Source: Rhodopseudomonas palustris (GTDB taxonomy: Bacteria > Pseudomonadota > Alphaproteobacteria > Rhizobiales > Xanthobacteraceae). From it: a DNA stretch of 64,000 nucleotides. Positions 26,041-35,594 of this stretch are shown here, one piece after another. The DNA is taken from the NCBI RefSeq assembly GCF_003226555.1, contig NZ_QKQS01000012.1, positions 20,519-84,518 of the forward strand, in the 5' to 3' direction. The notes beneath the pieces are model-generated. The model was given only the letters and a program-made list of their open reading frames with translations, did no database searches and was not told the DNA's origin. Position numbers and translations under genes: made by a program. How positions within the stretch are numbered: the stretch's first letter is position 1; every line of letters begins with the position of its first letter.

Positions 26041-26511
26041 ATGAACCTTGAATATTTCCACCTGATCGACCGAATCGCCGAGCTTCGCCTCGCCGATCGC
26101 AGCATCACGGTCGAAGCACGGGTGCCCGAGACCAGCACGATCTTCGAAGGCCACTTCCCCGGCTATCCCTTGATGCCGGGCGTGCTCTTGATCGAGACCA
26201 TGGCCCAAAGCTCTGGCTGGCTCTTGATCGCGCTGATGCAGTTTCAGCGCATGCCGTTCCTGGCCGCGGTCAAGGAAGCCAAGATGCGCACTTTCGTGAC
26301 GCCGGGCGAGATGTTGTCGATCGACGTCTCGGTGGTGCACGAGGGCTCCGGCTTCACCGTGACCGAGGCGAAGATCAAGAGCGGCGGCAAGCTGGCGTGC
26401 AATGCGACGCTGACGTTCCGCCACGTCCCGTTTCCGCATCCCGATCTGCGCGGGCATATGGAAGCGATGGCGAAGCAAATCGGATTTCCGGAGCAGATGA
26501 TCCATGGCTGA
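26041..26511 (+). CDS. fabZXL: 3-hydroxyacyl-ACP dehydratase, FabZ-like (very-long-chain cluster)
   Basis: Hotdog-fold dehydratase of 156 residues that removes water from 3-hydroxyacyl-AcpXL during elongation. The catalytic signature GHFPGYPLMPGVLLIETMAQ gives His38 and Glu52. The protein is close in length to housekeeping FabZ, but the C-terminal extension and location identify it as the cluster member. Its end overlaps the next gene by 8 bp, indicating coupling. Confidence 0.9.
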   Translation: MNLEYFHLIDRIAELRLADRSITVEARVPETSTIFEGHFPGYPLMPGVLLIETMAQSSGWLLIALMQFQRMPFLAAVKEAKMRTFVTPGEMLSIDVSVVHEGSGFTVTEAKIKSGGKLACNATLTFRHVPFPHPDLRGHMEAMAKQIGFPEQMIHG

Positions 26512-27712
26512 CACCACCACGTCCCACGCCGAACCGATCGAAGCCTGGATCACCGGCATCGGGCTCGCCACATCGCTGGCCGAAGGACTCGACGCGCATT
26601 GGGACGCGCTGACCGAGCGCCGGGTGAACGTCGATACCTCGGCCTTCGCACCCTACGTGGTGCACCCGCTGGCGCCACTCAGCTTCGACAAGCAGATCCC
26701 GAAGAAGGGCGATCAGCGCCAGATGGAAGCCTGGCAGCGGATCGGCACCTACGCCGCCGGCCTCGCGCTCGACTCCGCCGGGCTGAAGGGCAACACCGAG
26801 ATCCTGTCGCGGACGGACATGATCGTCGCCGCCGGCGGTGGCGAGCGTGATCTCGCGGTCGATTCCGCGGTGCTCAATTCCGAGGGCTACGGCACCGTGC
26901 CGCCCGGCGCGCTCAACGAGCGGCTGATGAACGACCTGCGCCCCACCCTGTTTCTGGCGCAGCTCTCCAACCTGCTCGCCGGCAACATCGCGATCGTGCA
27001 CGGCGTCACCGGCTCGTCCCGCACTTTCATGGGCGAAGAGGAAGCCGGCGTCGACGCCGCGCGGATCGCGCTGGCGCGCATCGCGGCGGGACAGAGCGAC
27101 ATCGCGCTGATCGGCGCCGCGCAGAACGGCGAGCGCAAAGATCTGCTGATGCTGTACGAGTTCGGCGACTTCAATCTGAAGGACAACTACGCGCCGGTAT
27201 TCGCGCGCAGCCCCAAGGGCGGGTTCGCGCTCGGCTCGGGCGCGGCGTTCCTGGTGATCGAGTCGAAGGCGCATGCGCAGGCGCGCGGCGCCAAGCCGTA
27301 TGCGCGGCTGAAGAACGTCGTCGCCGACCAGTCGCGCCGCCGCAACGCCGGCGACGTCACCGCCTCGCTGGAGAAGCTGTGGTCGCAGCTCGGCCCGCGC
27401 GACGGCTCGGCCGCGATCATCACCGGCGCGACCGGTGCCGAACCGGTGACCGGCGAAGAAACCGCGTTCCTGCGCAATCACGCCGGCGCGCCGGTGCGCG
27501 GCACCGCGACGGCATTCGGCCATGTGATGGAAGCGCAATTCCCGCTTGGTCTGGCGCTTGCGGCGCTGGCGCTGTCGCGCGGCGCGCTGTATCCGCCGAA
27601 CGACCCGACCGGGCTCGAAGTTGAAATGGGTACCACCCCCGACCAGATAGTCGTGATCGGGGCGGGCCACTGGCGCGGCGAAGGCATGGCGCTGGTCGAA
27701 GCCGTTCGGTAA
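26504..27712 (+). CDS. fabF2XL: Ketosynthase-like protein without catalytic cysteine (FabF2XL)
   Basis: A 402-residue thiolase-fold ketosynthase homologue. The nucleophile position, normally TACAS, reads HGVTGSSRTFMG, so the cysteine is lost; the product has no cysteine anywhere. The first catalytic histidine motif HGTGT is replaced by GATGAEP, while the second is kept in altered form as FGHVMEA. By analogy with chain-length factors of type II polyketide synthases it probably pairs with the active FabF1XL downstream and sets chain length; this is inference. It overlaps the dehydratase gene and lies 10 bp before fabF1XL. The frame is intact and codon use normal, so it is not decaying. Confidence 0.88.
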   Translation: MADTTTSHAEPIEAWITGIGLATSLAEGLDAHWDALTERRVNVDTSAFAPYVVHPLAPLSFDKQIPKKGDQRQMEAWQRIGTYAAGLALDSAGLKGNTEILSRTDMIVAAGGGERDLAVDSAVLNSEGYGTVPPGALNERLMNDLRPTLFLAQLSNLLAGNIAIVHGVTGSSRTFMGEEEAGVDAARIALARIAAGQSDIALIGAAQNGERKDLLMLYEFGDFNLKDNYAPVFARSPKGGFALGSGAAFLVIESKAHAQARGAKPYARLKNVVADQSRRRNAGDVTASLEKLWSQLGPRDGSAAIITGATGAEPVTGEETAFLRNHAGAPVRGTATAFGHVMEAQFPLGLALAALALSRGALYPPNDPTGLEVEMGTTPDQIVVIGAGHWRGEGMALVEAVR

Positions 27713-27722
27713 GGGGGACGCA

Positions 27723-29003
27723 ATGACCGTGACGCGGGACAAATTCGGCAGGCCGATCGTGGTCGTCACCGGCATGGGCGTGGTGACCTCGCTCGGCGCT
27801 GGCAAGACCGACAATTGGGCCAAGCTCACCGCCGGCGAGTCCGGCATCCGCACGATCACCCGCTTTCCGATCGACGGGCTGAAGAGCACGATGGCTGGCA
27901 CCGTCGACTTCGTCCCGGTCGAGCCGTTCTCCTCGGTCGTGCTCGGCGAAAAGCTCGCCGACCTCGCCACCGAAGAGGCGATCGCGCAGTCCGGCATCGG
28001 CCGCAAGGGCGACTTCCCCGGCCCGCTGTTTCTCGCCGTCGCGCCGGTCGAACTGGAATGGCTGCCGCGCCAGGAACTGGCGCGCGCCACCGGCGCCAAC
28101 ACCGCGATCGATTACGACGCCCTGCTCCGCGTCAGCGGTGGCGGCGGCTTCACGCAGTATCACCGGCGCTTCCTGTTCGGCTCGGTCGCCGACCATCTCG
28201 CCGACACGTTCGGCACCAAGGGCTCGCCGATCTCGCTGTCGACCGCCTGCGCCTCGGGCGCGAGTGCGATTCAGCTCGGTGTCGAAGCGATCCGGCGCGG
28301 GGAAGCGGATGCCGCGCTGTGCGTCGCGACCGACGGCTCGGTCAACGCCGAAGCGCTGATCCGGTTCTCACTGCTATCGGCGCTGTCGACGCAGAACGAT
28401 CCTCCGCAGGCCTCCTCCAAGCCGTTCGCCAAGAACCGCGACGGCTTCGTGATGGCCGAAGGCGCCGGGGCGCTGGTGCTGGAGAGCTACGAGTCGGCGG
28501 TGGCGCGCGGCGCCACGATCCTCGGCGTGATCGCCGGCTGCGGCGAACTCGCCGACAACTTCCACCGCACCCGATCGAGCCCGGACGGCAAGCCGATCAT
28601 CGGCTGCATCAACAAGACGCTGGCCGACGCCGGCATGAGCGTCGACCAGATCGACTACATCAACGCCCACGGCACCGGCACGCCCGAAAACGACAAGATG
28701 GAGTATCTCGGCATCTCCAGCGTGTTCGGCGAACGCGCCTCCTCGCTCCCAGTGTCGTCGAACAAATCGATGGTCGGCCACACCCTGTCCGCCGCAGGCG
28801 CGGTCGAAGCGATCTTCTCGTTGCTGACGCTGGAGCACCAGCGGATCCCGCCGACCATCAACTACGACGTGCCGGACCCGGCAATCCCGCTCGATGTGGT
28901 GCCCAATCAGGCCCGCGACGCCCGCGTCACGACCGTGATGTCGAACTCGTTCGGGTTCGGCGGCCAGAACGCCTCGCTGATCCTGACCCGCGAACCGGCC
29001 TGA
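27723..29003 (+). CDS. fabF1XL: 3-oxoacyl-ACP synthase II (FabF1XL)
   Basis: Condensing enzyme of 426 residues for very-long-chain fatty acid elongation on AcpXL. All catalytic elements are present: nucleophile in STACASGASAIQLG, first histidine in NAHGTGTPENDKME and second in NKSMVGHTLSAAGAVEA. Ribosome site AAGGGGG lies right before the ATG. It is the active partner of the cysteine-free homologue upstream and is followed after 96 bp by the dehydrogenase gene. Confidence 0.93.
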   Translation: MTVTRDKFGRPIVVVTGMGVVTSLGAGKTDNWAKLTAGESGIRTITRFPIDGLKSTMAGTVDFVPVEPFSSVVLGEKLADLATEEAIAQSGIGRKGDFPGPLFLAVAPVELEWLPRQELARATGANTAIDYDALLRVSGGGGFTQYHRRFLFGSVADHLADTFGTKGSPISLSTACASGASAIQLGVEAIRRGEADAALCVATDGSVNAEALIRFSLLSALSTQNDPPQASSKPFAKNRDGFVMAEGAGALVLESYESAVARGATILGVIAGCGELADNFHRTRSSPDGKPIIGCINKTLADAGMSVDQIDYINAHGTGTPENDKMEYLGISSVFGERASSLPVSSNKSMVGHTLSAAGAVEAIFSLLTLEHQRIPPTINYDVPDPAIPLDVVPNQARDARVTTVMSNSFGFGGQNASLILTREPA

Positions 29004-29099
29004 TCGCCTGTGATTCGCAGTTCCGGCCGCCGCGGTTGACGCCGCGGTCGCCAGCGGCGATACGCAGGGCGCAAGCCTCCAACCGTTCGGACGATACCC

Positions 29100-30122
29100 A
29101 TGCGCGCGCTCACCCTCGTTGCCGACCGCAATCTCGTGGTCGCCGACCTGCCGTCTCCCCCGCCCCCGGCGGCCGGCGAAGTGCAGGTCCGCATCGCCGC
29201 GGTGGCGCTCAACCACATCGACGTGTGGGGCTATCGCGGCATGGCCTTCGTCAAGCGCAAGCTCCCGATCGTGGTCGGCGCCGAAGCCTCCGGCACGATC
29301 GAGGCGGTCGGCGACGGCGTGACGCGGTTCAAGCCGGGGCAGAAGGTCGTGATGTACGGCGCACTGACCTGCGGGCATTGCAAGGCCTGCCAGGAAGGCC
29401 GCGACAACCTTTGTGAAAACGTCGGCGGCCTGATCGGCTTCCATGTCGACGGCTTCGCGCGCGAGCTGATGAACATCGCCGACCGGCTGGTCATTCCGGT
29501 GCCGGACGCCGTCGACCTGCGCGATGCCGCCTGCGCGCCGATCGCGTTCTCGACGGTGCAGCACATGCTGTTCGACAATGCCAAGCTGCAGCCCGGCGAA
29601 ACCGTGCTGGTGCACGCCGGCGGCTCCGGCATCGGCACTGTCGCGATCATGATGGCGAAGGCGATCGGCTGCACGGTGATCACCACCGTCGGCGACGATT
29701 CCAAGATCGAGGGCGTGAAGAAGCTCGGCGCCGATCATGTGATCAACTATCGCAAGGATCGCTTCGAGCACGAGTGCCGCAAGATCACCAAGAAGAAGGG
29801 GGTCGACGTGGTGTTCGAGCACGTCGGCGCCGACACCTTCAACGGCTCGCTGCTCAGCCTGAAGCGCGGCGGCCGGCTGGTGACCTGCGGCTCGACCTCG
29901 GGCCCGACCACCACCATCAACCTGATGCAGCTGTTCCAGCAGCAGTACAAGATCTTCGGCTCGTTCGGCGCGACGATGAAGAACATCGCCGAAAGCCTCG
30001 ACAAGATGGCGGCCGGCATGCTGCCGGTGATCGACACCGAGGTGCCGCTCGACGACGTCGGCGCGGCGCTCAAGCGGATGGAAAGCCGGCAGGTGTTCGG
30101 CAAGATCATCGTCCGGTTCTGA
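29100..30122 (+). CDS. adhXL: Zinc-type alcohol dehydrogenase/enoyl reductase-like (AdhXL)
   Basis: Medium-chain dehydrogenase/reductase, 340 residues. The structural zinc site is CGHCKACQEGRDNLC and the Rossmann motif is HAGGSGIGTVAI. In the rhizobial cluster the corresponding gene is presumed to reduce an intermediate of the very-long-chain acid, either as enoyl reductase or in forming the omega-1 oxygen function; the exact step is not proven. The stop overlaps the start of the acyltransferase gene (ATGA), which argues for a shared pathway. Confidence 0.87.
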   Translation: MRALTLVADRNLVVADLPSPPPPAAGEVQVRIAAVALNHIDVWGYRGMAFVKRKLPIVVGAEASGTIEAVGDGVTRFKPGQKVVMYGALTCGHCKACQEGRDNLCENVGGLIGFHVDGFARELMNIADRLVIPVPDAVDLRDAACAPIAFSTVQHMLFDNAKLQPGETVLVHAGGSGIGTVAIMMAKAIGCTVITTVGDDSKIEGVKKLGADHVINYRKDRFEHECRKITKKKGVDVVFEHVGADTFNGSLLSLKRGGRLVTCGSTSGPTTTINLMQLFQQQYKIFGSFGATMKNIAESLDKMAAGMLPVIDTEVPLDDVGAALKRMESRQVFGKIIVRF

Positions 30123-31054
30123 TGAAAGTCGCCCTGTATCGCGCCAAGCTGCGCGCCCAGCGCGCGGCCAAGGGCGTCGTCGGCAAGATCGTCGGCCCGG
30201 TGGCGATCGGCGCGCTGCATCTGGCGCGGAAGTTCGATCCCGACAAGAGCGCCAGGCTGTTCGGTGCGATCGCCCGCAAGTTCGGGCCGCGCTTCCCGGA
30301 GCAGCGGATCGGCCGCGATAATCTGACTGCGGCGTTTCCGGAGAAGTCGCCGGAAGAGATCGAGGCCATCCTCAACGGCGTCTGGGACAATCTCGGCCGC
30401 GCCGCTGCCGAATTCGCGCATCTCGATTCGGTGTGGGACTACGATGTCGACCATCCGGAGCGCAGCCGCATCGAGATTACGGGACGCTCGCTCGAGCTGT
30501 TCGAGCAGCTGCGCGACGACGGCAAGCCGGCACTGATTTTTGCCAGCCATCTCGGCAATTGGGAGTTGCCCGCGGTCGCCGCGGTCGCGCACGGTCTCGA
30601 CACCGCGGTGCTGTATCGCCGGCCCAACATCGAAGCGGCCGACCGCATCGTCGAGGAAATCCGCTCGGTCAAGATGGGCCAGCTCGTCGCAGCCGGATCG
30701 AGCGCGCCGTTCAAGCTGGCGCAGGCGCTGCAGGACGGCAAGCACGTCGGCATGCTGATCGACCAGCACTTCACCAAGGGCGTCGATGTCACCTTCTTCG
30801 GCCGCACCGCCAAGGCCAACCCGCTGCTGGCGAAGCTGCTGCGACAGATCGAGTGCCCGCTGCACGGCGCCCGCGTCATCCGCCTGCCCGACGGCCGGTT
30901 CCGCGCCGAACTCACCGAAGAGATCCCACCGATCCGCGATGCCGACGGCCGGATCGACATCCAAGGCACGATGCAGGCGTGCACCTCGGTGATCGAAAGC
31001 TGGATCCGCGAAACGCCGGACCAGTGGCTGTGGCTGCACCGCCGCTGGCGGTAA
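30122..31054 (+). CDS. lpxXL: Lipid A very-long-chain acyltransferase (LpxXL)
   Basis: Membrane-associated acyltransferase of the LpxL/HtrB family, 310 residues, which transfers the very long acyl chain from AcpXL to lipid A. The catalytic HX4E motif is in ASHLGNWELP, followed by the substrate motif IDQHFTKGVDVTFFG. The N-terminal hydrophobic region (IVGPVAIGALHLARKF) is the usual anchor. It begins by a four-base overlap with adhXL and closes the operon. A longer upstream frame runs within adhXL and is rejected. Confidence 0.92.
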   Translation: MKVALYRAKLRAQRAAKGVVGKIVGPVAIGALHLARKFDPDKSARLFGAIARKFGPRFPEQRIGRDNLTAAFPEKSPEEIEAILNGVWDNLGRAAAEFAHLDSVWDYDVDHPERSRIEITGRSLELFEQLRDDGKPALIFASHLGNWELPAVAAVAHGLDTAVLYRRPNIEAADRIVEEIRSVKMGQLVAAGSSAPFKLAQALQDGKHVGMLIDQHFTKGVDVTFFGRTAKANPLLAKLLRQIECPLHGARVIRLPDGRFRAELTEEIPPIRDADGRIDIQGTMQACTSVIESWIRETPDQWLWLHRRWR

Positions 31055-31329
31055 CGACACGCATAGTCAGCGCTTAGTACCTTTGCCGCTTCCTGACAGT
31101 CCGAAATCCGCTTAGTTCACTCATTGTCCGCCCCTACGCGGGCTTGTCTCGGTACACGACGAACCAAATTTCAGTTCGCTGATCTGATCTGCTCACGCGC
31201 TGAAGCGCTCCGGAGCACGTGGAACCCGCGACGGCTGCGGCCGGTCGTCAGCTTGACCCATCCAGGTATTAACTTCACAGTGGCGTGCGCAAATCACTTT
31301 GCGGCCGTCCACCTGGATCGAGGAAATAT

Positions 31330-33276
31330 ATGGAACTTCCAAGGCGTGCCCGTGGTGATGAGCTCCTGGTTCCCGGCAAGATGGCCGCGCTCCGTGCGCG
31401 GCTCCGCCGGCTTTCCGGGCAGCATGACCTGACGACCGTCATCGTCAGCGCTTTCGATCATCGCACCCGCGTTCTGCCCTTCGTGCTTGCGGACACCCGG
31501 ATGGCTCCGGGCGGAGTTCGGGCGATCGGATCGGCGCTCGCGGACGTCGGCTTCGACAAGACCCGGATCGTGCTGCAGCAGTGGAACCGGAATTTCAGCC
31601 CGCTGCAGATGCGCCTCGACGGCCGGATTCCGGATCTGTTCCTGATTTCCAGCATGCATCTGCACTCTGCCGAATGCGATCGCCTGATCCGGGAGGCCTG
31701 CCAGATCGATCCGGACAAGCGCCCGCTGATCATGGTCGGCGGCCCGCGCATCCGCTACGAGCCATGGCACGTGTTCAACGTCGGCCCGGGCGCGTCCGCG
31801 GACGTCGCGGTTAGCGGCGAGGAATATGTCTTCCTCGAAGTGCTGGACGTGCTGCTGTCGATGCGGGCGACCGGTGAATCGATGCGCTCGGTGTTCCAGC
31901 GCGCCCGCGACGGCGGCGCGCTCGACGAGGTCGCCGGCCTTGTTTACGGCCGTCCCTCGCCGCGCGGCGACCGGATCGAGGAGCTGATCGACACCGGCGT
32001 GCAGCGGCTGCTCGGCGACCTCGACGAGCTGCCCGACCCGGTGCACGGCTACAAGCTGCTGGAGCCGCCGAGCAACAGCGCCACGCTCGCGAGCCAGGCG
32101 CTGCCGGTCAATCGAGTGAAGCGCTACAGTCCGATCTCCAGCATCGTGATGACCGCGGGCTGCAAGTTCCGCTGCTCCTATTGCCCGATCCCGGCCTACA
32201 ACCAATCCCAGTTTCGCGCCAAGAGCGGCGAGCGTATCGCCGAAGAGATCGGGCAGATCGCCAGCACCTTCGGCATCTATCACTTCTTCGGTGCCGACGA
32301 TAATTTCTTCAACGACACCAAGCGCACGCTCGACATCGCCGGCACGCTCGCCCGCAAGCGGTCGGAGCGGCCGTTCTGCAAGGTGCGGATCGGCACCGAA
32401 GTCACCGTGCACGACACCGTCGGGATGCGTGATCACCTGCCGCTGATCCGTGACGCAGGCTTCGCAGCGGTGTGGCTGGGCGTCGAGGACATGACCGCCA
32501 CGCTGGTGAAGAAGGCGCAGGACAAGGACAAGACCCAACTCGCCTTCCGGCTGCTGCGCGAGAACAACATCCTGCCGATGCCGATGATGATGCACCACGA
32601 CAGCCAGCCGCTGGTGACGTGGAAATCCAACTACGGCCTGATCAATCAGATCAGACTGCTGCGGCAATCCGGCTCGATCACCACCCAGGTGATGATGCTG
32701 ACGCCCGCCCCCGGTTCGAAGTGGTACGAGAACGTGTTCCAGTCCGGCATGGCGTTCAGCCGCGCCGGCGACGTCACCGTCGAGCCGCACATCATGGACG
32801 GCAACTACGTGGTCGCATCGAAGCACCCGCGGCCCTGGCTGAAGCAGCTCAATCTGCTGATCGCCTACACCTACTTCTTCAACCCGGTTCGCTTTCTCAG
32901 CGCGCTGGTGGTCTCGAAGTCCGCCGACGTGTTCTCCAGCGCCGAAACCCGCCCCGCCCACGAGGTCGCGCATTTCTCGCCCGCCAAGCGGATGCGGCGG
33001 CGGGCCTGGCTGAAATTCCGCGCCCATATCGTCGATGCCGGCGCGCAGATCTACGGCATGATCGGCCTCGCCCAGACCTATCGGCGAACCGCCGGTTGGG
33101 CGTGGCGACTGCTGCGCGGCGATATCGAGCGGCACGACCGCGCCCCGGTCAGCCCGATCCCGATGCGCGGCGTCGGCGACAAACGGTCGGACCACGCACT
33201 CCCCGGAACGATCGACCTCAGGGATTTCGAACTGGCCGGCGACGCCGAACCGGTACGCAAGGTCGCAAACCTCTGA
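31330..33276 (+). CDS. B12-binding domain radical SAM protein of unknown substrate
   Basis: Class B-like radical SAM enzyme, 648 residues. The N-terminal part (about 30-190) resembles a cobalamin-binding Rossmann domain (DLFLISSMHLHSAECDRLI, PLIMVGGPRIRYEP). The radical SAM core has CKFRCSYC with the cluster cysteines at 278, 282 and 285, and the GADDNFF strand about 30 residues on. The C terminus is basic and unassigned. Known relatives methylate or cyclise lipids, antibiotics and pigments; hopanoid and bacteriochlorophyll enzymes of this class occur in these bacteria, but this one does not match one I can name. ATG 31330 has AGGA eight bases before it. It stands alone after the lipid A operon with a 275-bp gap lacking clear features. 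Confidence 0.82.
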   Translation: MELPRRARGDELLVPGKMAALRARLRRLSGQHDLTTVIVSAFDHRTRVLPFVLADTRMAPGGVRAIGSALADVGFDKTRIVLQQWNRNFSPLQMRLDGRIPDLFLISSMHLHSAECDRLIREACQIDPDKRPLIMVGGPRIRYEPWHVFNVGPGASADVAVSGEEYVFLEVLDVLLSMRATGESMRSVFQRARDGGALDEVAGLVYGRPSPRGDRIEELIDTGVQRLLGDLDELPDPVHGYKLLEPPSNSATLASQALPVNRVKRYSPISSIVMTAGCKFRCSYCPIPAYNQSQFRAKSGERIAEEIGQIASTFGIYHFFGADDNFFNDTKRTLDIAGTLARKRSERPFCKVRIGTEVTVHDTVGMRDHLPLIRDAGFAAVWLGVEDMTATLVKKAQDKDKTQLAFRLLRENNILPMPMMMHHDSQPLVTWKSNYGLINQIRLLRQSGSITTQVMMLTPAPGSKWYENVFQSGMAFSRAGDVTVEPHIMDGNYVVASKHPRPWLKQLNLLIAYTYFFNPVRFLSALVVSKSADVFSSAETRPAHEVAHFSPAKRMRRRAWLKFRAHIVDAGAQIYGMIGLAQTYRRTAGWAWRLLRGDIERHDRAPVSPIPMRGVGDKRSDHALPGTIDLRDFELAGDAEPVRKVANL

Positions 33277-33291
33277 TCCGGCGGGGCCGCC

Positions 33292-34407
33292 TCAGCGCCC
33301 CGTCTTCACCCGCGTCCACAACCGGTTGATGATGCGCTGTGTCGCCGGATCGCGCGCGGTGATCACGAACAATCGCGCCAGCGTCGCATCGTCCGGATAG
33401 ACCGCCTTGTCGTTCAGCACCCGCGGGTTGATGAACTCCCGGCTGGCTTTGTTGCCGTTGGCATAGGACAGGAAGTCGGAATTGCGTGCGGCAATGTCCG
33501 GCCGATACAGGAAGTTGATCAGTTCGTGCGCTTCGGCGACGTTCTTGGCGTCGGCCGGGATCGCCAGATTGTCGAAGAACATCTGCGCCCCTTCCTTCGG
33601 GATCACATAGCCGATCTCGACGCCGTTATGGGCTTCGGCGGCGCGCGACTGCGCCTGCTTGATGTCGCCCGACCACGCCACCACCAGGCAAATCTCGCCG
33701 GTCGCCAGCGCGTTCAGATACTCGGACGAGTGGAATTTGCGCACCGACGGCTGCACCTTGCCGACCACCTCGGCGGCCTTTTCCAGGTCGTCCTTGTTGG
33801 TCGAATTCGGATCGCGGCCGAGATAGGTCAGCGCCGCCGGCAGGATGTCGTCGGCGGAATCCAGCATGTGGACGCCGCATTCCTTGAACTTCGCCAGATT
33901 CTCCGGCTTGAAGATCATCTCCCAACTGTCGATCACGGCGCCTTCGCCGAGAATCCGCCTCACCGCGGCGACGTTGTAGCCGATCCCGGTGGTGCCCCAC
34001 ATGTAGTTCACGGCGAACTGGTTGCCGGGGTCGTACAGCGCCAGCTTCTCGGTGACGAAGTCCCAGGCGTTCTTCAGATTCGGGAGCTTCGACTTGTCGA
34101 GCTTCTGGAATACGCCGGCGGCGATCTGACGCTGCAGGAAATACGCCGTCGGCACCACGAGATCGTAGCCGGACTTGCCGGCGAGCAGCTTGGTCTCCAG
34201 CGTCTCGTTGGCGTCAAAGGTGTCGTACACCACCTTGATGCTGGTCTCGCGGGTGAAATCCTCGAGCACGCCCGGCGCGACGTAGTTCGACCAGTTGTAG
34301 AAATTGACGGTGCGGTCCTGCGCCCAACCAGGCAGGATGAGCGACACCGACAGAGCGATCCCCGCGCCCAAGGTCAGCAGTCGCCGCCGCATCGTGTCAC
34401 GCATCAT
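33292..34407 (-). CDS. Polyamine ABC transporter substrate-binding protein (PotF-like)
   Basis: Periplasmic putrescine/spermidine-binding protein, 371 residues. After a signal peptide (RRRLLTLGAGIALSVSLILP, cut at WAQ) comes the PotF/PotD opening RTVNFYNWSNYVAPGVLEDF and later GTTGIGYN and EIGYVIPKEGAQMFFDNLAIP, typical of PotF. ATG 34407 follows AGGA; an upstream ATG at 34434 would overlap the aminotransferase gene. It is the last gene of a rhodanese-aminotransferase-PotF series on the same strand with a 7-bp gap, so the transported compound may be linked to amine metabolism. No permease genes are present nearby. Confidence 0.9.
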   Translation of the reverse strand: MMRDTMRRRLLTLGAGIALSVSLILPGWAQDRTVNFYNWSNYVAPGVLEDFTRETSIKVVYDTFDANETLETKLLAGKSGYDLVVPTAYFLQRQIAAGVFQKLDKSKLPNLKNAWDFVTEKLALYDPGNQFAVNYMWGTTGIGYNVAAVRRILGEGAVIDSWEMIFKPENLAKFKECGVHMLDSADDILPAALTYLGRDPNSTNKDDLEKAAEVVGKVQPSVRKFHSSEYLNALATGEICLVVAWSGDIKQAQSRAAEAHNGVEIGYVIPKEGAQMFFDNLAIPADAKNVAEAHELINFLYRPDIAARNSDFLSYANGNKASREFINPRVLNDKAVYPDDATLARLFVITARDPATQRIINRLWTRVKTGR

Positions 34408-34414
34408 CGAATTC

Positions 34415-35572
34415 CTAGCGCCCGTGAACTGCATCCGACAGGCGCTCGAGGGCGGTGTCGAGCGTCTGATCCCTTTTGGCGAAACAGAACCGCACCACCG
34501 AAGTGACCGGCTCTTCCTCGTAGAACGCCGACACCGGAATCGCCGCGACCTTGTAGTCGGTGACGATCCGCTTGCAGAACGCCTCGTCGGTCTCGTTGAG
34601 CCCGAGCGGTGACAGATCGACGGTGAGGAAATACGTGCCCTGCGAGCGGATCACCGGAAAGCCGATGCTGGACAGCCCCTCCGCCAGCCGGTCGCGGCTG
34701 CGGGCAAGATCCTTGCGCATCTGCAGGAAGTAATCATCGCTCTTGCCGAGCCCGTAGGCGACCGCGACCTGCAGGTTCGGCGCGGTCGTGAAGGCGAGGA
34801 ACTGGTGCACCTTGGCGGCGACACGCAGCAGCTTCGGCGCGGCGCACACGAAACCGACCTTCCAACCGGTCAGCGAGAAGATCTTGCCCGCGGAGCCGAT
34901 CTTGATGGTGCGATCGCGCATCCCGGGGATCGCGATCAGCGGGATGTGGTCGAGGCCGTCGAAGGTGACGTGCTCCCACACCTCGTCGCAGATGGCCACC
35001 GCGTCGAACTCCTGGCAGAACCGCGCCAGCAGCTCGAGATCTTCGCGCGGATAGACGACCGCCGCCGGGTTGAGCGGGTTGTTGAAGACGATCGCCTTGG
35101 TCTTGGCGCTGAACACCCGCCGCAGCGACTCTTCGGTGATCCGCCAATGCGGCGGTTCGAGCCGGACCAGGCGCGGAATGCCGCCGGCCTGCCGGATGAT
35201 CGGCAGATAGGAATCGTACACCGGCTGGAACACGATGACTTCGTCACCGGGTTCGACCACCGACAGGATGGCGCTCGCCAGCGCTTCCGTGGCGCCGGAG
35301 GTCACCATCACTTCGGTCATCGGATCGAGCTGGACCCCATGCCAATGCGCGTAGTGGGTCGAGATCGCCTGGCGCAGCTCGGGCAGCCCCATCATCGACG
35401 GGTACTGGTTGTAGCCGTTCAGCACCGCATCCGAGGCGGCACGGCGGATGTCTTCCGGCCCCGGATCGTCGGGAAAGCCCTGCCCGAGATTGATCGCGTC
35501 GTTGTCGCGCGCGAGCTGCGACATCGCCTCGAACACGGTGACGGGCAGATCGGCGAAGACCTTGTTGCTCAT
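34415..35572 (-). CDS. Class I/II pyridoxal phosphate aminotransferase
   Basis: Fold-type I aminotransferase of 385 residues, subgroup Ib-gamma (similar to methionine/kynurenine aminotransferases and YbdL). N-terminal INLGQGFPDDPGP, the PLP-contacting SGATEALASAI and DEVWEHVTFDG, and the Schiff-base lysine in KIGSAGKIFSLTGWKVGF are intact, as is the arginine in VRFCFAKRDQTLDTALERL. Substrate is unclear: methionine, glutamine or aromatic acids are common for this group. It is sandwiched between rhodanese (22-bp gap) and PotF genes. Confidence 0.92.
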   Translation of the reverse strand: MSNKVFADLPVTVFEAMSQLARDNDAINLGQGFPDDPGPEDIRRAASDAVLNGYNQYPSMMGLPELRQAISTHYAHWHGVQLDPMTEVMVTSGATEALASAILSVVEPGDEVIVFQPVYDSYLPIIRQAGGIPRLVRLEPPHWRITEESLRRVFSAKTKAIVFNNPLNPAAVVYPREDLELLARFCQEFDAVAICDEVWEHVTFDGLDHIPLIAIPGMRDRTIKIGSAGKIFSLTGWKVGFVCAAPKLLRVAAKVHQFLAFTTAPNLQVAVAYGLGKSDDYFLQMRKDLARSRDRLAEGLSSIGFPVIRSQGTYFLTVDLSPLGLNETDEAFCKRIVTDYKVAAIPVSAFYEEEPVTSVVRFCFAKRDQTLDTALERLSDAVHGR

Positions 35573-35594
35573 CGGACGGCGGTCATCGCTCGGA

